From assembly GCA_034190325.1 (NCBI GenBank), contig JAXHST010000086.1:1-15644 (forward strand): a DNA stretch of 15,644 nt, in the 5' to 3' direction. The stretch is from UBA287 sp034190325 (GTDB lineage Archaea; Thermoplasmatota; UBA186; UBA287). The notes under the pieces were generated by a model. It did no database searches. It saw only the letters and a list, made by a program, of their open reading frames with translations, and was not told where the DNA came from. How positions within the stretch are numbered: position 1 is the first letter of the stretch; every line of letters begins with the position of its first letter. Of this stretch, positions 6,625 to 13,985 are shown one piece after another. The position numbers and the translations under genes were made by a program.

Positions 6625-7665
6625 ATGTCTGTACCTGAGGTTAAGCACATGGTGCCCGAACTCAGAGGTAGGGATCTCATAACCTTACAGGATTGGGGCG
6701 TAAAGGAGATAGAAGAGACCATAGAGCTTGCCGAGGAGATAAAGAGCATGCACAAAAACGGGAGCTTTTTGTCTTTTAGCCCTCTTCTGAAAAAAACACT
6801 CATAATGCTTTTTTATGCGCCTTCAACACGCACCAGAAGCGCCTTCGAGAGCGCGATGACGTTGTTAGGCGGGCATGCGCAGCATGTGAGCTCATCGATG
6901 ACGAGGGAAGGAGAGGGAGAGAGCAGGAAGGATGTAGCAAAGATGTATGAGCTATATGGAGATGCCCTGGGCATAAGGCTCCTGGATCATGCCACAGATT
7001 TTGTCTATGGGGAGGGAAACAAAATTCTTAGAGAGTTTGCAGAGCACTCTGAGAAGCCTGTGATAAACATGGCTGATGACATGTTCCATCCCACCCAGGC
7101 TCTTGCGGATCTGATGACGGTGAAAGAGAGATTTGCTTCTTTAAAGAGCAGAAAGTTTGCAATAACATGGGCTTATGCTGATGTGCCGAGGGGCTATTGT
7201 AGCATAGATGGGGATGCGCTTCTGGCCACAAGGCTCGGGATGGATGTTTCTATAGCTCACCCGAAAGGGTTTGAGCTGCCAGAAAATATTATAAAGATGA
7301 TAGAGCGAAATGCCAGAGCTTCTGGAGCAAAGTTCGAGATCACAGATGACAGGCAAAAAGCGCTAAATGGGGCAAGCGTTGTCTTCCCGAGATCGTGGAT
7401 AACCAGAAGAATAGCTGAAGAGGGCTATGCAAAGACATGGGAAGAAGAAAAAAAGGCATATGAGCCGTATAAGGAATGGAGGCTGAAAAAGGGGGATATG
7501 GATCTCATGGATAAAGATGCTGTAATAACCCACGTTCTGCCTGTGCTACGGGGCTATGAGGCAGATGATGATCTCATGGACTCCGAGCGCTCTGTGATAT
7601 ATCAGCAGGCAGAGAATGGCTTGTTCGCAAAGTGCGCTGTTCTGCTACAGGTGATGGGGGAGTAA
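6625..7665 (+). CDS. ygeW: Knotted carbamoyltransferase, YgeW-like
   Basis: The 346-residue protein belongs to the aspartate/ornithine carbamoyltransferase superfamily. The carbamoyl-phosphate loop STRTR is at 67-71 and HPTQALAD at 155-162. The C-terminal signature reads HVLPVLRGYEADDDLMD at 303-319, where ornithine enzymes have HCLP. The segment TWAYADVPRGYCSIDG at 181-196 is longer than in ordinary ornithine transcarbamylase. It matches the loop of the knotted subfamily, which includes N-acetylornithine and N-succinylornithine transcarbamylases and E. coli YgeW. LATRLGMDVSIAHPKGFELP closely resembles YgeW. YgeW is considered catabolic with an undefined substrate. The adjacency to a YgeY-like hydrolase two bases downstream supports the YgeW assignment over an arginine biosynthesis enzyme. 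The missing Cys suggests a non-ornithine acceptor. Confidence 0.75.
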   Translation: MSVPEVKHMVPELRGRDLITLQDWGVKEIEETIELAEEIKSMHKNGSFLSFSPLLKKTLIMLFYAPSTRTRSAFESAMTLLGGHAQHVSSSMTREGEGESRKDVAKMYELYGDALGIRLLDHATDFVYGEGNKILREFAEHSEKPVINMADDMFHPTQALADLMTVKERFASLKSRKFAITWAYADVPRGYCSIDGDALLATRLGMDVSIAHPKGFELPENIIKMIERNARASGAKFEITDDRQKALNGASVVFPRSWITRRIAEEGYAKTWEEEKKAYEPYKEWRLKKGDMDLMDKDAVITHVLPVLRGYEADDDLMDSERSVIYQQAENGLFAKCAVLLQVMGE

Positions 7666-7667
7666 GG

Positions 7668-8804
7668 ATGAGCAGGAGAATAAATGATAGCTATCTTGTG
7701 AGGTTGTGCAGAGATCTCGTAGGGATAAGGAGCTATTCCTGCGATGAGAGAGAGATAGCGTACTTCATAAGGGACACAATGAGGGATCTGGGGTATAAAT
7801 CGCGCATTGATGAATGGGGCAATGTGATAGGCGAGATAGATGAGGGGGATGGTAGAAACATCGTGTTTGAAGGGCATATGGATACCGTTACCGCTGATGA
7901 AAAAGAGTGGAAGCACGGGCCTTTTGAAGGAAGGGTTGAAGGTAACAGGATATACGGAAGGGGGACAAGCGATATGAAGGGGGCCCTCAGCGCTATGATC
8001 TATGGGGCAAGCATGGCTGAGATCTCCGGCAAGCTCAATGTTGTCTGCGTCCCTATGGAGGAGATGTTCGAGGGGATACTCTTTGGTAAAGCTTTAGACA
8101 ATATGAAGCCGGATCTTGTTGTCCTTGGGGAATCAACAGAGCTCAACCTGAATATAGGGCAGAGAGGTAGAGCTGAGATCGTTGTTGAAACAAAAGGCAT
8201 TCCGGCTCACTCCTCTAACCCGGAAAAAGGGGTGAATGCGGTCTATGAGATGATGCCGGTTATAGAAAGGATAAGAGATCTCAAGCTGCCGGAGGATCAA
8301 TTTTTGGGTAATGCTGTGATTGAGCTGACAGACATAATATCCTGTCCATACCCGGGAGCCTCTGTCATTCCATACAGGTGCAGGGCAACATTTGACAGGA
8401 GGCTTATGCTTGGGGAGGACGAGATAGGGGTAATAGAGCATATGCGCTCTTTTATAAAAGAGGGTGATACAACGATAACGATAGCAGAGGGATCCTCTAA
8501 GACATACACTGGCAGGGACATAAGCGCCAGGAAGTTTTTTCCTGCATGGAAAGTGAGCGAAGAGAACGATCTTGTGAAGAAGAGCTTTGATGCTTTAAAT
8601 GGCATAAACGCTGATCTAAAGCTATCGAGGTACTCATTCTGCACAGATGGGAGTGAGAGCGCCGGGAGAAGGGGGATAACTACCATAGGCTTCGGCCCCT
8701 CAAGGGAGAGCATAGCTCACACAGATGATGAGTATGTAGAGATAAGAGATCTTGTAAAATCATGTGAAGGCTATATAGCAATAGCCGAGGCGCTTTTGAG
8801 CTAG
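7668..8804 (+). CDS. ygeY: M20-family metallohydrolase, YgeY-like
   Basis: This encodes 378 residues of the M20 di-zinc amidohydrolase/peptidase family (ArgE, DapE, YgeY). Zinc ligands and catalytic residues are all visible: GHMDTV (H70, D72), GRGTSDMKG (D102), PMEE (E131/E132), GESTE (E155) and AHTDDE (H351). The dimerisation domain begins near IVVETKGIPAHSSNPEKG. Long stretches, including IRSYSCDERE near the N terminus and KFFPAWKVSEEND near 289, resemble the YgeY group linked to selenium-dependent purine catabolism in bacteria. I chose ATG 7668 over the frame opening at 7632: it follows the upstream stop by 2 bases and has GGGGGAG before it. It is translationally coupled to the carbamoyltransferase, so it may act on a carbamoylated or acylated amino acid (inference). 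It ends in TAG followed by eight Ts. Confidence 0.8.
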   Translation: MSRRINDSYLVRLCRDLVGIRSYSCDEREIAYFIRDTMRDLGYKSRIDEWGNVIGEIDEGDGRNIVFEGHMDTVTADEKEWKHGPFEGRVEGNRIYGRGTSDMKGALSAMIYGASMAEISGKLNVVCVPMEEMFEGILFGKALDNMKPDLVVLGESTELNLNIGQRGRAEIVVETKGIPAHSSNPEKGVNAVYEMMPVIERIRDLKLPEDQFLGNAVIELTDIISCPYPGASVIPYRCRATFDRRLMLGEDEIGVIEHMRSFIKEGDTTITIAEGSSKTYTGRDISARKFFPAWKVSEENDLVKKSFDALNGINADLKLSRYSFCTDGSESAGRRGITTIGFGPSRESIAHTDDEYVEIRDLVKSCEGYIAIAEALLS

Positions 8805-8812
8805 TTTTTTTT
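8805..8812 (+). terminator. T8 tract after the ygeY stop codon
   Basis: Eight consecutive Ts start right after the TAG stop. Archaeal RNA polymerase terminates at such T-rich tracts without needing a hairpin. It would close the GH3-like/PiT/ygeW/ygeY transcript before the convergent tiaS gene. Confidence 0.5.
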
Positions 8813-8830
8813 CGTATTCCTTTTCTTAAT

Positions 8831-8866
8831 CACAATCCCGTTCAGCTTCACAATCCCGTTCAGCTG
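8831..8866. repeat. Two tandem 18-bp units between convergent genes
   Basis: CACAATCCCGTTCAGCT occurs twice in direct tandem (8831-8848 and 8849-8866); the units differ only in the last base (17 of 18 identical). It lies in the short space between the convergent ygeY and tiaS genes. Confidence 0.9.
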
Positions 8867-8869
8867 AGA

Positions 8870-10389
8870 TCATCTTTCAAAATCCTTCATCAAAGGCTGA
8901 GCCTCTGCCTTGAGCATAACCTTCAGAGGCATGCTCAGATGTCTCCTTGCGCATGAAGGCACCTCATAAAAACCTGGCTTCAGATCTCTCTCATCTTCCT
9001 CTTTTTCCGCCATGATCTTCTTTCCGCACTTCTCACATCTGAAGCCTTTTCCTTTACCCATTGACTTCATCGACACGCCGCAGCACTTCGGGTTTTTCAT
9101 GAGCCTTACCGTGCTCCTGACCAGCATCTTCTCTATGTTGAAGGTATCATATCTGTTCATGCCTCCATACAGCTCCACTCTATCACCGGGCATGAGCTTC
9201 ATAACTACCTTTCGAAACTGTTTCGTNNNNNNNNNNNNNNNNNNNNNNNNNNNNNNNNNNNNNNNNNNNNNNNNNNNNNNNNNNNNNNNNNNNNNNNNNN
9301 NNNNNNNNNNNNNNNNNNNNNNNNNNTTACCGTGCTCCTGACCAGCATCTTCTCTATGTTGAAGGTATCATATCTGTTCATGCCTCCATACAGCTCCACT
9401 CTATCACCGGGCATGAGCTTCATAACTACCTTTCGAAACTGTTTCGTCGGCTCATAGGCTGCGCATATCACTACATCCTCTCCATCGGTCAGCTCAAACA
9501 GCACGTGCCCCCCCTCGATAATTTCTGGCTTGTTCTTAACGATCCCTTCTATTATGGCTGAGGTGTGTCTCTTTACCTCGTTTATGCGCTTTTTTGTGAG
9601 GTGCTCATCGGTAGCCTGATTGCTCCGATATATTATCCAGCGCTCTATCCTCTCTGTGCGCAGCACCTCAAGAACGCCTGAGAGCTCTGGAGATACCCCC
9701 CTGACACCAAAGAGGACGGGGCATGGGGAGTTTGGAATTATGCATGCGTGCTCATTCTCGTAATCATAGTTATCAAATGTCTCTGGAAATCTTCTGTCCA
9801 GCTCCATAACGTTATCAACAAGCCTTTTTCTTCCCCTGCTCTCTCTATAGGCGAGAAGCTCATAGGTGCAGAACAGAGGCGTATATGCTATGGCTGCTGT
9901 CGCTCCTATGAGCCCCCTTCTATTCTTGTATCCTTTATAGATCGCATCCGTTTTTTTCAGGGTATCTATGGCATCATCCAGCTCGACAACCTCTTTCACG
10001 CATCGTTCATAGAATTCTCTCGAAGGCCTTTTTTCAGAGATCACAAAACCAGGATTTGTTTTTTCATCATCAAAGCAGGAGTGCTTTTCCACAAGCTCGC
10101 GCACGACATCAAATACTTCATCAGCAGAGCACTCCTCTTTGCTGTCGTAAATACAGTATCTGTCGCCTATTCTCTTCTTTCTGTCTTCATGCTCTTTGAT
10201 CTTTCCTACGTGAATTGCCAGGGCTCCATTGCCCCTTGTTTTCCATGGTATGTTTGGGTTGAGCCTCACAAGTTCAGGGTAATCCACGAGCCCTATGCCA
10301 CTTTTCTGCAGCTCTTCTATAATAAGGGCTGTTAAGTATGTTGTGCACATCCCTCTGTTCGAATCGGTGTCATCCAAACCAATGTACAT
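8870..10389 (-). CDS. tiaS: tRNA(Ile2) 2-agmatinylcytidine synthetase TiaS, split by an assembly gap
   Basis: Collapsing one duplicate copy plus the Ns leaves 1299 bases, a continuous 432-residue protein in one frame, the normal length for TiaS. The enzyme uses ATP and agmatine to modify C34 of tRNA(Ile)CAU to agmatidine, letting archaea read AUA codons. The N terminus MYIGLDDTDS and the segment RLNPNIPWKTRGNGALAIHV (about 42-61) are family hallmarks. An OB-fold-like region contains MPGDRVELYGGMN. Near the C terminus a zinc-ribbon-like stretch reads PKCCGVSMKS then GFRCEKCGKK; its first knuckle is CC rather than CxxC. Genes in this window use AUA often, in line with a need for the enzyme. It diverges from ubiX with 50 bases between the start codons. 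Confidence 0.92.
9106..9226. repeat. 121-bp direct repeat, left copy flanking gap 2
   Basis: Identical to 9327-9447 and abutting the Ns; encodes the OB-fold region of TiaS. Contig-end overlap is the likely cause. Confidence 0.95.
9227..9326. other. Assembly gap of 100 Ns (gap 2)
   Basis: Exactly 100 Ns inside tiaS, between two copies of a 121-bp sequence. Confidence 0.99.
9327..9447. repeat. 121-bp direct repeat, right copy flanking gap 2
   Basis: Identical to 9106-9226. It joins in frame to the upstream (N-terminal) part of TiaS. Confidence 0.95.
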
Positions 10390-10410
10390 TGAGTTAATAG
10401 AGAGGGGAAA

Positions 10411-10422
10411 GAATATATAAGA
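10411..10422. promoter_or_regulatory. Shared TATA element of the divergent tiaS and ubiX genes
   Basis: GAATATATAAGA holds a near-symmetric ATATATA core at 10413-10419. It lies 20-27 bases upstream of the ubiX ATG (10440) and 23-30 bases upstream of the tiaS ATG (10389) on the other strand. A purine-rich GGGGAAAG at its left could be the BRE orienting it toward ubiX. No other TATA-like box is seen in the 50-base interval. Confidence 0.6.
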
Positions 10423-10439
10423 ATTTTGAGATTACATTA

Positions 10440-11006
10440 ATGCGTGTAATCCTTGCGATAACCGGAGCTTCAGGGGTGATCTATGGGGCAAAACTCCTTG
10501 AAGCGCTCGAAGAGAAGGAGATAGAGGTCTTTCTGGTAGCTAGTGAGATAGGCAAGAGACTTTTGAAAGAGGAAGCGCACATAGATTATGAGCAGATAGA
10601 GACAAAAACAGAGAAGAGCTATGAGAATAGTGATCTCTTTGCCCCAATTGCCTCAGGCAGCTTCCGCTTTGACTCGATGGTTATTTTGCCATGCTCCATC
10701 TCCACGCTTGCAAAGATAGCAAATGGAATAGCGGATGATCTCATAACCAGAGCAGCGCTCGTTGCTATGAAAGAAAAGAGGAAGCTCATAGTTGCGCCCA
10801 GAGAGATGCCCCTGGATGCCATAGCCCTCGCAAACATGGCTCTGCTGGCCCGTCTGGGGGTCATAGTATGCCCTCCGGCTCCGGCTTTTTATGGAAAGCC
10901 TGAGAAAATAGAAGATCTTATAAATTTTGTTGTCGGGAGGGTTATGGATTTGCTTGGTGTTGAAAACAATCTATACAAAAGATACCGAAATGAAGAAAAG
11001 ATTTAA
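10440..11006 (+). CDS. ubiX: UbiX-family flavin prenyltransferase
   Basis: This 188-residue protein matches UbiX along its length. The flavin-binding TGASGVIYG is at about 8-16, then SFRFDSMVILPCSISTLAKI, GIADDLITRAA, the REMPLDAI segment, PPAPAFYGKP and VGRVMDLLGV. UbiX joins a dimethylallyl unit to FMN to make prenylated FMN, the cofactor of UbiD-type (de)carboxylases. In archaea this serves, for example, a decarboxylase step in the modified mevalonate pathway and aromatic acid metabolism. No UbiD is in the window. The promoter overlaps that of tiaS, and the transcript is probably leaderless. The small acidic-protein gene follows 29 bases downstream. Confidence 0.92.
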   Translation: MRVILAITGASGVIYGAKLLEALEEKEIEVFLVASEIGKRLLKEEAHIDYEQIETKTEKSYENSDLFAPIASGSFRFDSMVILPCSISTLAKIANGIADDLITRAALVAMKEKRKLIVAPREMPLDAIALANMALLARLGVIVCPPAPAFYGKPEKIEDLINFVVGRVMDLLGVENNLYKRYRNEEKI

Positions 11007-11035
11007 TAGCATTCCCAAATATCTGTTTGATAGAC

Positions 11036-11401
11036 ATGAGCGAAGTAATAAAAGTCAAGGATCTTGCAAGAGTCCTCAGAGGTAGGATGGAGATAGAGGA
11101 GGATGAAGCACTGGCTCTTGCAGAGTTTGTTCTGGATATATTCGGATTTGAAGATAGAATCATTGATAACATCCTTTACCCCTCGGACAGACAGCTATTC
11201 TATTTTCTCGAGGGTAAAAGCATCCTATCCACTGGCAGGGAGACAATAAGTCTCTATGATGGAAGGGACTGGAGAATACATTACTGGGTGTTCAACAGAG
11301 ATCTTGTCCGGCACTATCTCAAAGAGGAGGAAAAAAAGGGGAAGGAGAAAAAAGAGGAGGACATATACTCGGAGCTGCCTCCAGAGGCGTGGGCCCGTTG
11401 A
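11036..11401 (+). CDS. Conserved small archaeal protein, DUF6015-like
   Basis: This encodes 121 residues from ATG 11036; an in-frame TTG at 11027 is a less likely start. The N-terminal half is helical and acidic (EIEEDEALALAEFVLDIFGF). A middle block reads DRIIDNILYPSDRQLFYFLE, then ETISLYDGRDWRIHYWVFNR, which looks like a small winged-helix domain ending in a beta hairpin. A Lys/Glu-rich linker (about 97-110) leads to a short tail, YSELPPEAW. From memory this resembles the euryarchaeal family DUF6015, of unknown function. TTTAATAG at about 11002-11009 may be its TATA box; it could also be read through from ubiX, 29 bases upstream. It converges with the GH31 gene. Confidence 0.65.
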   Translation: MSEVIKVKDLARVLRGRMEIEEDEALALAEFVLDIFGFEDRIIDNILYPSDRQLFYFLEGKSILSTGRETISLYDGRDWRIHYWVFNRDLVRHYLKEEEKKGKEKKEEDIYSELPPEAWAR

Positions 11402-11423
11402 TTGTCCGTTTCTCTGAGTCTAT

Positions 11424-13505
11424 TTAGACGCCCTGCTGTAGTCTTATAAAGACCGGTATCCTGTCAAGTGGTGCGCTGCAGTCTATCCTCTCTCCACCAT
11501 CATGGATCTCTCCACTCCAGTAATCTCTCCATAAACCCTCAGGCAGGTATACCTCCCTTGCTCTTGCTCCCTGCTCTAACACGGGCGCCACAAGCATATC
11601 AGAGCCCAACAGGTACTGATCATTTATTGAATAGCATTCCTCCTCATCAGAGTATTCGAAAAACAGGGGGCGAACAACAGGCATGCCTGTCTCTGCTGCT
11701 TCCTCAGCAAGCTCTGCTAGATAAGGATAGAGATCTTCATGCGCCCTCATGCACTCTGCTGCTATCCCCTGTGCTTTTTCACTCTGATTAAAGAAATCTG
11801 TTGAGAACTGCATGATGGGCATGAAGGCTGCAAGCTCAACCCACCTTATGTATAGCTCTTCGTCATACTCTTCATTGAAGAACTGACCACCTCCGACAGC
11901 ATCGGGCAGCACATATGGGTAACCCAGCATTGATAGGGTCAGTGCTTCCGGTATTACGCTCTTTATGCCATTTTTTTCATCCCAGGAAGCAAATTTATCA
12001 TATTCCCTTGCCCATCCACCATGGCTCTGTGAGAACCATCCGCTTCTTATCTCATAGTACTCAAAGCTCTCTCCAACTTCAGTGCAGAGATCGGTATAAT
12101 CGTTTACTGTTATGTTAGCATAGGTAACTCCCTTTTCTGGAAGGAAGGCAGCTTCACCCTGATCCATCTTGAAACCATCAATGCCATAAGAGTCTACAAG
12201 AAATTGCAGATTCTTTACATACCATTCAAAAGCCTCCGGATCGCTGAGATCTATAACAGCAGAGCACAGAGGCTTTGTTAACTCCCCTGCTGCGGTATAG
12301 AACTTGAAGTGCAAGGCATCAAGGACTATCTGAGCAACGTAGCTCCATGGTATATGTATGGGTAATCCGTAAGGGTTTTTTATAAAATATCCATTATCGA
12401 AGCCCTCTCTGTAGTTCTCAGAGGTTGAAGAGACGTAGGGCACGGTCCAGAGTATAACCCTGAAGCCCAGGCTATGCAGCTCATCTACCATCGCTTTTGG
12501 ATTCGGGAAACGCGAGAGATCGAAGTCCGTATCACCGTGCTCTCTCTGCCAGCCAACATCTATGGTTATCACAGAATGGCCCAAATTGCTCTCCGCTATC
12601 TTTCTCGCATACTCCAGCACCTCCTCCTGATCAAAGTCAGTTCCATACTGTGATCCTATCGTCCAGATTGGCGCCCTTATAACATCCAGAGGAATGACTT
12701 CAGAAGGCTTCCCGACCATGCTGATAAAGCTCATGAATATGTCCTCAGGCTCTTCACCCAGGATTATTTTCGCAGAGTAGTTGTGCACTCCCAGGTTTAA
12801 AACACTATTTTCGATAGAATACTCTATGGGCTCAGTTGTGTTGAGAAATACCCCGAAATCTCTGGATAACCAGAAAGGGGTCTGAAAGTTGTAGCCGAAG
12901 GGCCTGGTGATCATGAGATCGTTCTCAAGTCCCATAAATGCTGATAAAGCAGGGGGCGCAAAATGCATGAGGAACGGGAATATTCTATCGTATAAAGGGG
13001 GCAGTGCTCTGTCCATTGCGGGCATTATGGGTTTCAGTGGATCTGGCAAAGCCTGGAAGATTATGTCACTCAAAGGATTTAGCTCCACGTTTTTTAAAGG
13101 AAAGCTCTGGTTAAGCAAGGAGCCGCCACCATACCAGAGGTCTGCACCCGAGTATGAGGTTTGGACGAGATGCGGGGAGCTCACATTGAACCAGAGACCA
13201 TCATCAACAAACGTTACATTAACCGTATTTTGCTCTCCAATTTCAAATGAGAAGCCATCTTTTCTCTCTGAGACGTTATCGTATCTCTCTGCTTTGTGCT
13301 CAATCTCCCATATGCCCGGAAGTCTTATCTCTTTGAATGAGAGGTTGCTTATGGTTACGATCTCCTCCATGCCCTTACTCAATGTGAGCCCGGTCTCTGA
13401 AAGCATTAGATCGTAGTTATCAAAGGAGAAGCTTTTGATCTCATTCACCCCTCTAAGAGGAACTGGAACCAGCAGTAAAGCAACCAGAAAAACAAGCTTC
13501 TGCAT
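11424..13505 (-). CDS. Secreted GH31 glycosidase, MYORG-like subfamily
   Basis: The 693-residue protein has a signal peptide (MQKLVFLVALLLVPVPLRG), an N-terminal beta-sandwich region, a GH31 TIM barrel (about 275-570) and C-terminal beta domains. Visible landmarks are TIDVGWQREHGDTDFDLSRF near 314, the nucleophile block GFKMDQGEAAFLP with D448 as the candidate nucleophile, RSGWFSQSHGGW near 487, IPEALTLSMLGYPYVLPD near 518, and LLGSDMLVAPVLE near 632. These resemble MYORG-type GH31 enzymes, whose characterised human member is an alpha-galactosidase, more than typical alpha-glucosidases. The usual WxGD acid/base motif is not obvious; an Asp within YDKFASWDEKNG is the candidate. Many N-glycosylation sequons fit an extracellular location. 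A TATA box (TTTTATAAAA, 13523-13532) is close upstream. Confidence 0.85.
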   Translation of the reverse strand: MQKLVFLVALLLVPVPLRGVNEIKSFSFDNYDLMLSETGLTLSKGMEEIVTISNLSFKEIRLPGIWEIEHKAERYDNVSERKDGFSFEIGEQNTVNVTFVDDGLWFNVSSPHLVQTSYSGADLWYGGGSLLNQSFPLKNVELNPLSDIIFQALPDPLKPIMPAMDRALPPLYDRIFPFLMHFAPPALSAFMGLENDLMITRPFGYNFQTPFWLSRDFGVFLNTTEPIEYSIENSVLNLGVHNYSAKIILGEEPEDIFMSFISMVGKPSEVIPLDVIRAPIWTIGSQYGTDFDQEEVLEYARKIAESNLGHSVITIDVGWQREHGDTDFDLSRFPNPKAMVDELHSLGFRVILWTVPYVSSTSENYREGFDNGYFIKNPYGLPIHIPWSYVAQIVLDALHFKFYTAAGELTKPLCSAVIDLSDPEAFEWYVKNLQFLVDSYGIDGFKMDQGEAAFLPEKGVTYANITVNDYTDLCTEVGESFEYYEIRSGWFSQSHGGWAREYDKFASWDEKNGIKSVIPEALTLSMLGYPYVLPDAVGGGQFFNEEYDEELYIRWVELAAFMPIMQFSTDFFNQSEKAQGIAAECMRAHEDLYPYLAELAEEAAETGMPVVRPLFFEYSDEEECYSINDQYLLGSDMLVAPVLEQGARAREVYLPEGLWRDYWSGEIHDGGERIDCSAPLDRIPVFIRLQQGV

Positions 13506-13522
13506 GCGCTGTATTTGCTTTG

Positions 13523-13532
13523 TTTTATAAAA
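13523..13532 (-). promoter_or_regulatory. TATA box of the GH31 gene
   Basis: TTTTATAAAA, a good archaeal TATA sequence, is centred about 23 bases upstream of the GH31 ATG at 13505, giving a near-leaderless transcript. Confidence 0.55.
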
Positions 13533-13580
13533 ATCTGGTGCTGCTCTGGCAAATAAGTCCTTTGTTTCAGCTCATTGGAG

Positions 13581-13606
13581 TAGTTCGTAAATGGGCTAGT
13601 TTGTAA
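13581..13606. repeat. Imperfect direct repeat upstream of the GH31 promoter
   Basis: TAGTTCGTAA and TAGTTTGTAA (one mismatch) are spaced with a 16-base period, about 75-100 bases upstream of the GH31 start. This could be a regulator site, but the repeat is short. Confidence 0.4.
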
Positions 13607-13619
13607 GCGCTGTATGGCG

Positions 13620-13818
13620 CTACGGAGATCTCTCTGTTTGAGCCTTTGAGCCGACCATAAGGCAGTGGCTTTCTAAGACTTCCCCCTGGAAAGCTGCGTT
13701 GACAGGCTCTTCATAATGGCTGGTAAGCTGCAATCGCGTATTGTCATGATCTCTCATCATAATAGACCTCAGCACCTCATAGGGCTCATCATCTTTCAGC
13801 TCAGCTTAATTTCATCAT
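13620..13818 (-). pseudogene. Small minus-strand ORF with a 5' frameshift
   Basis: From 13805 down to a TAG at 13622-13620 the minus strand reads 61 codons without a stop. In pieces these are AELKDDEPYEVLRSIMMRDH, DNTRLQLTSHYEEPVNAAFQ and GEVLESHCLMVGSKAQTERSP. Amino-acid use looks coding. No start codon begins this frame, but two tandem ATGs at 13818-13813 give MMKL in the next frame. Ignoring one base (13806) joins the two into a 65-residue protein with an excellent TATA-rich promoter (13821-13842) behind it. Either a true pseudogene, a sequencing indel, or use of an internal start such as the GTG of YEVLRS. I do not recognise the family. Confidence 0.45.
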
Positions 13819-13820
13819 TG

Positions 13821-13842
13821 GTCTATATTTATATTTATATCC
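13821..13842 (-). promoter_or_regulatory. TATA-rich promoter of the small disrupted ORF
   Basis: On the minus strand the segment reads GGATATAAATATAAATATAG with overlapping TATA boxes, just upstream of the tandem ATGs at 13818-13813. A palindrome at 13848-13869 lies immediately farther upstream and could be an operator. Confidence 0.45.
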
Positions 13843-13954
13843 ATTCATAAATAGCTCAAGCTTTATTTATTATTTCTGTTTGTCTTGCCTGTATTTTATT
13901 GAAGGGCGCGTCTGGCTCTTTATTCTCGCCTCAAAGTCAAAAAATAACAAAAGG

Positions 13955-13962
13955 TATAAATA
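13955..13962 (+). promoter_or_regulatory. Strong TATA box with BRE-like purines, plus strand
   Basis: CAAAAGG followed by TATAAATA is close to the archaeal BRE/TATA consensus. No protein gene starts downstream on this strand. A start about 25-28 bases on from its centre would fall at 13984-13986, the first base of an inverted repeat. This supports the adjacent RNA candidate. Confidence 0.55.
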
Positions 13963-13985
13963 GAACAAGAACCATATAATATATT

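Noticed and set aside
8297..8713. Minus-strand open frame of 138 codons
   Set aside because: Antisense shadow of the M20 hydrolase, which carries all metal ligands on the plus strand.
9748..10335. Long plus-strand open frame of 195 codons
   Set aside because: It is antisense to tiaS, whose protein is clearly recognisable; the plus translation shows no family features.
12907..13416. Plus-strand open frame of 169 codons
   Set aside because: Antisense shadow of the GH31 gene.
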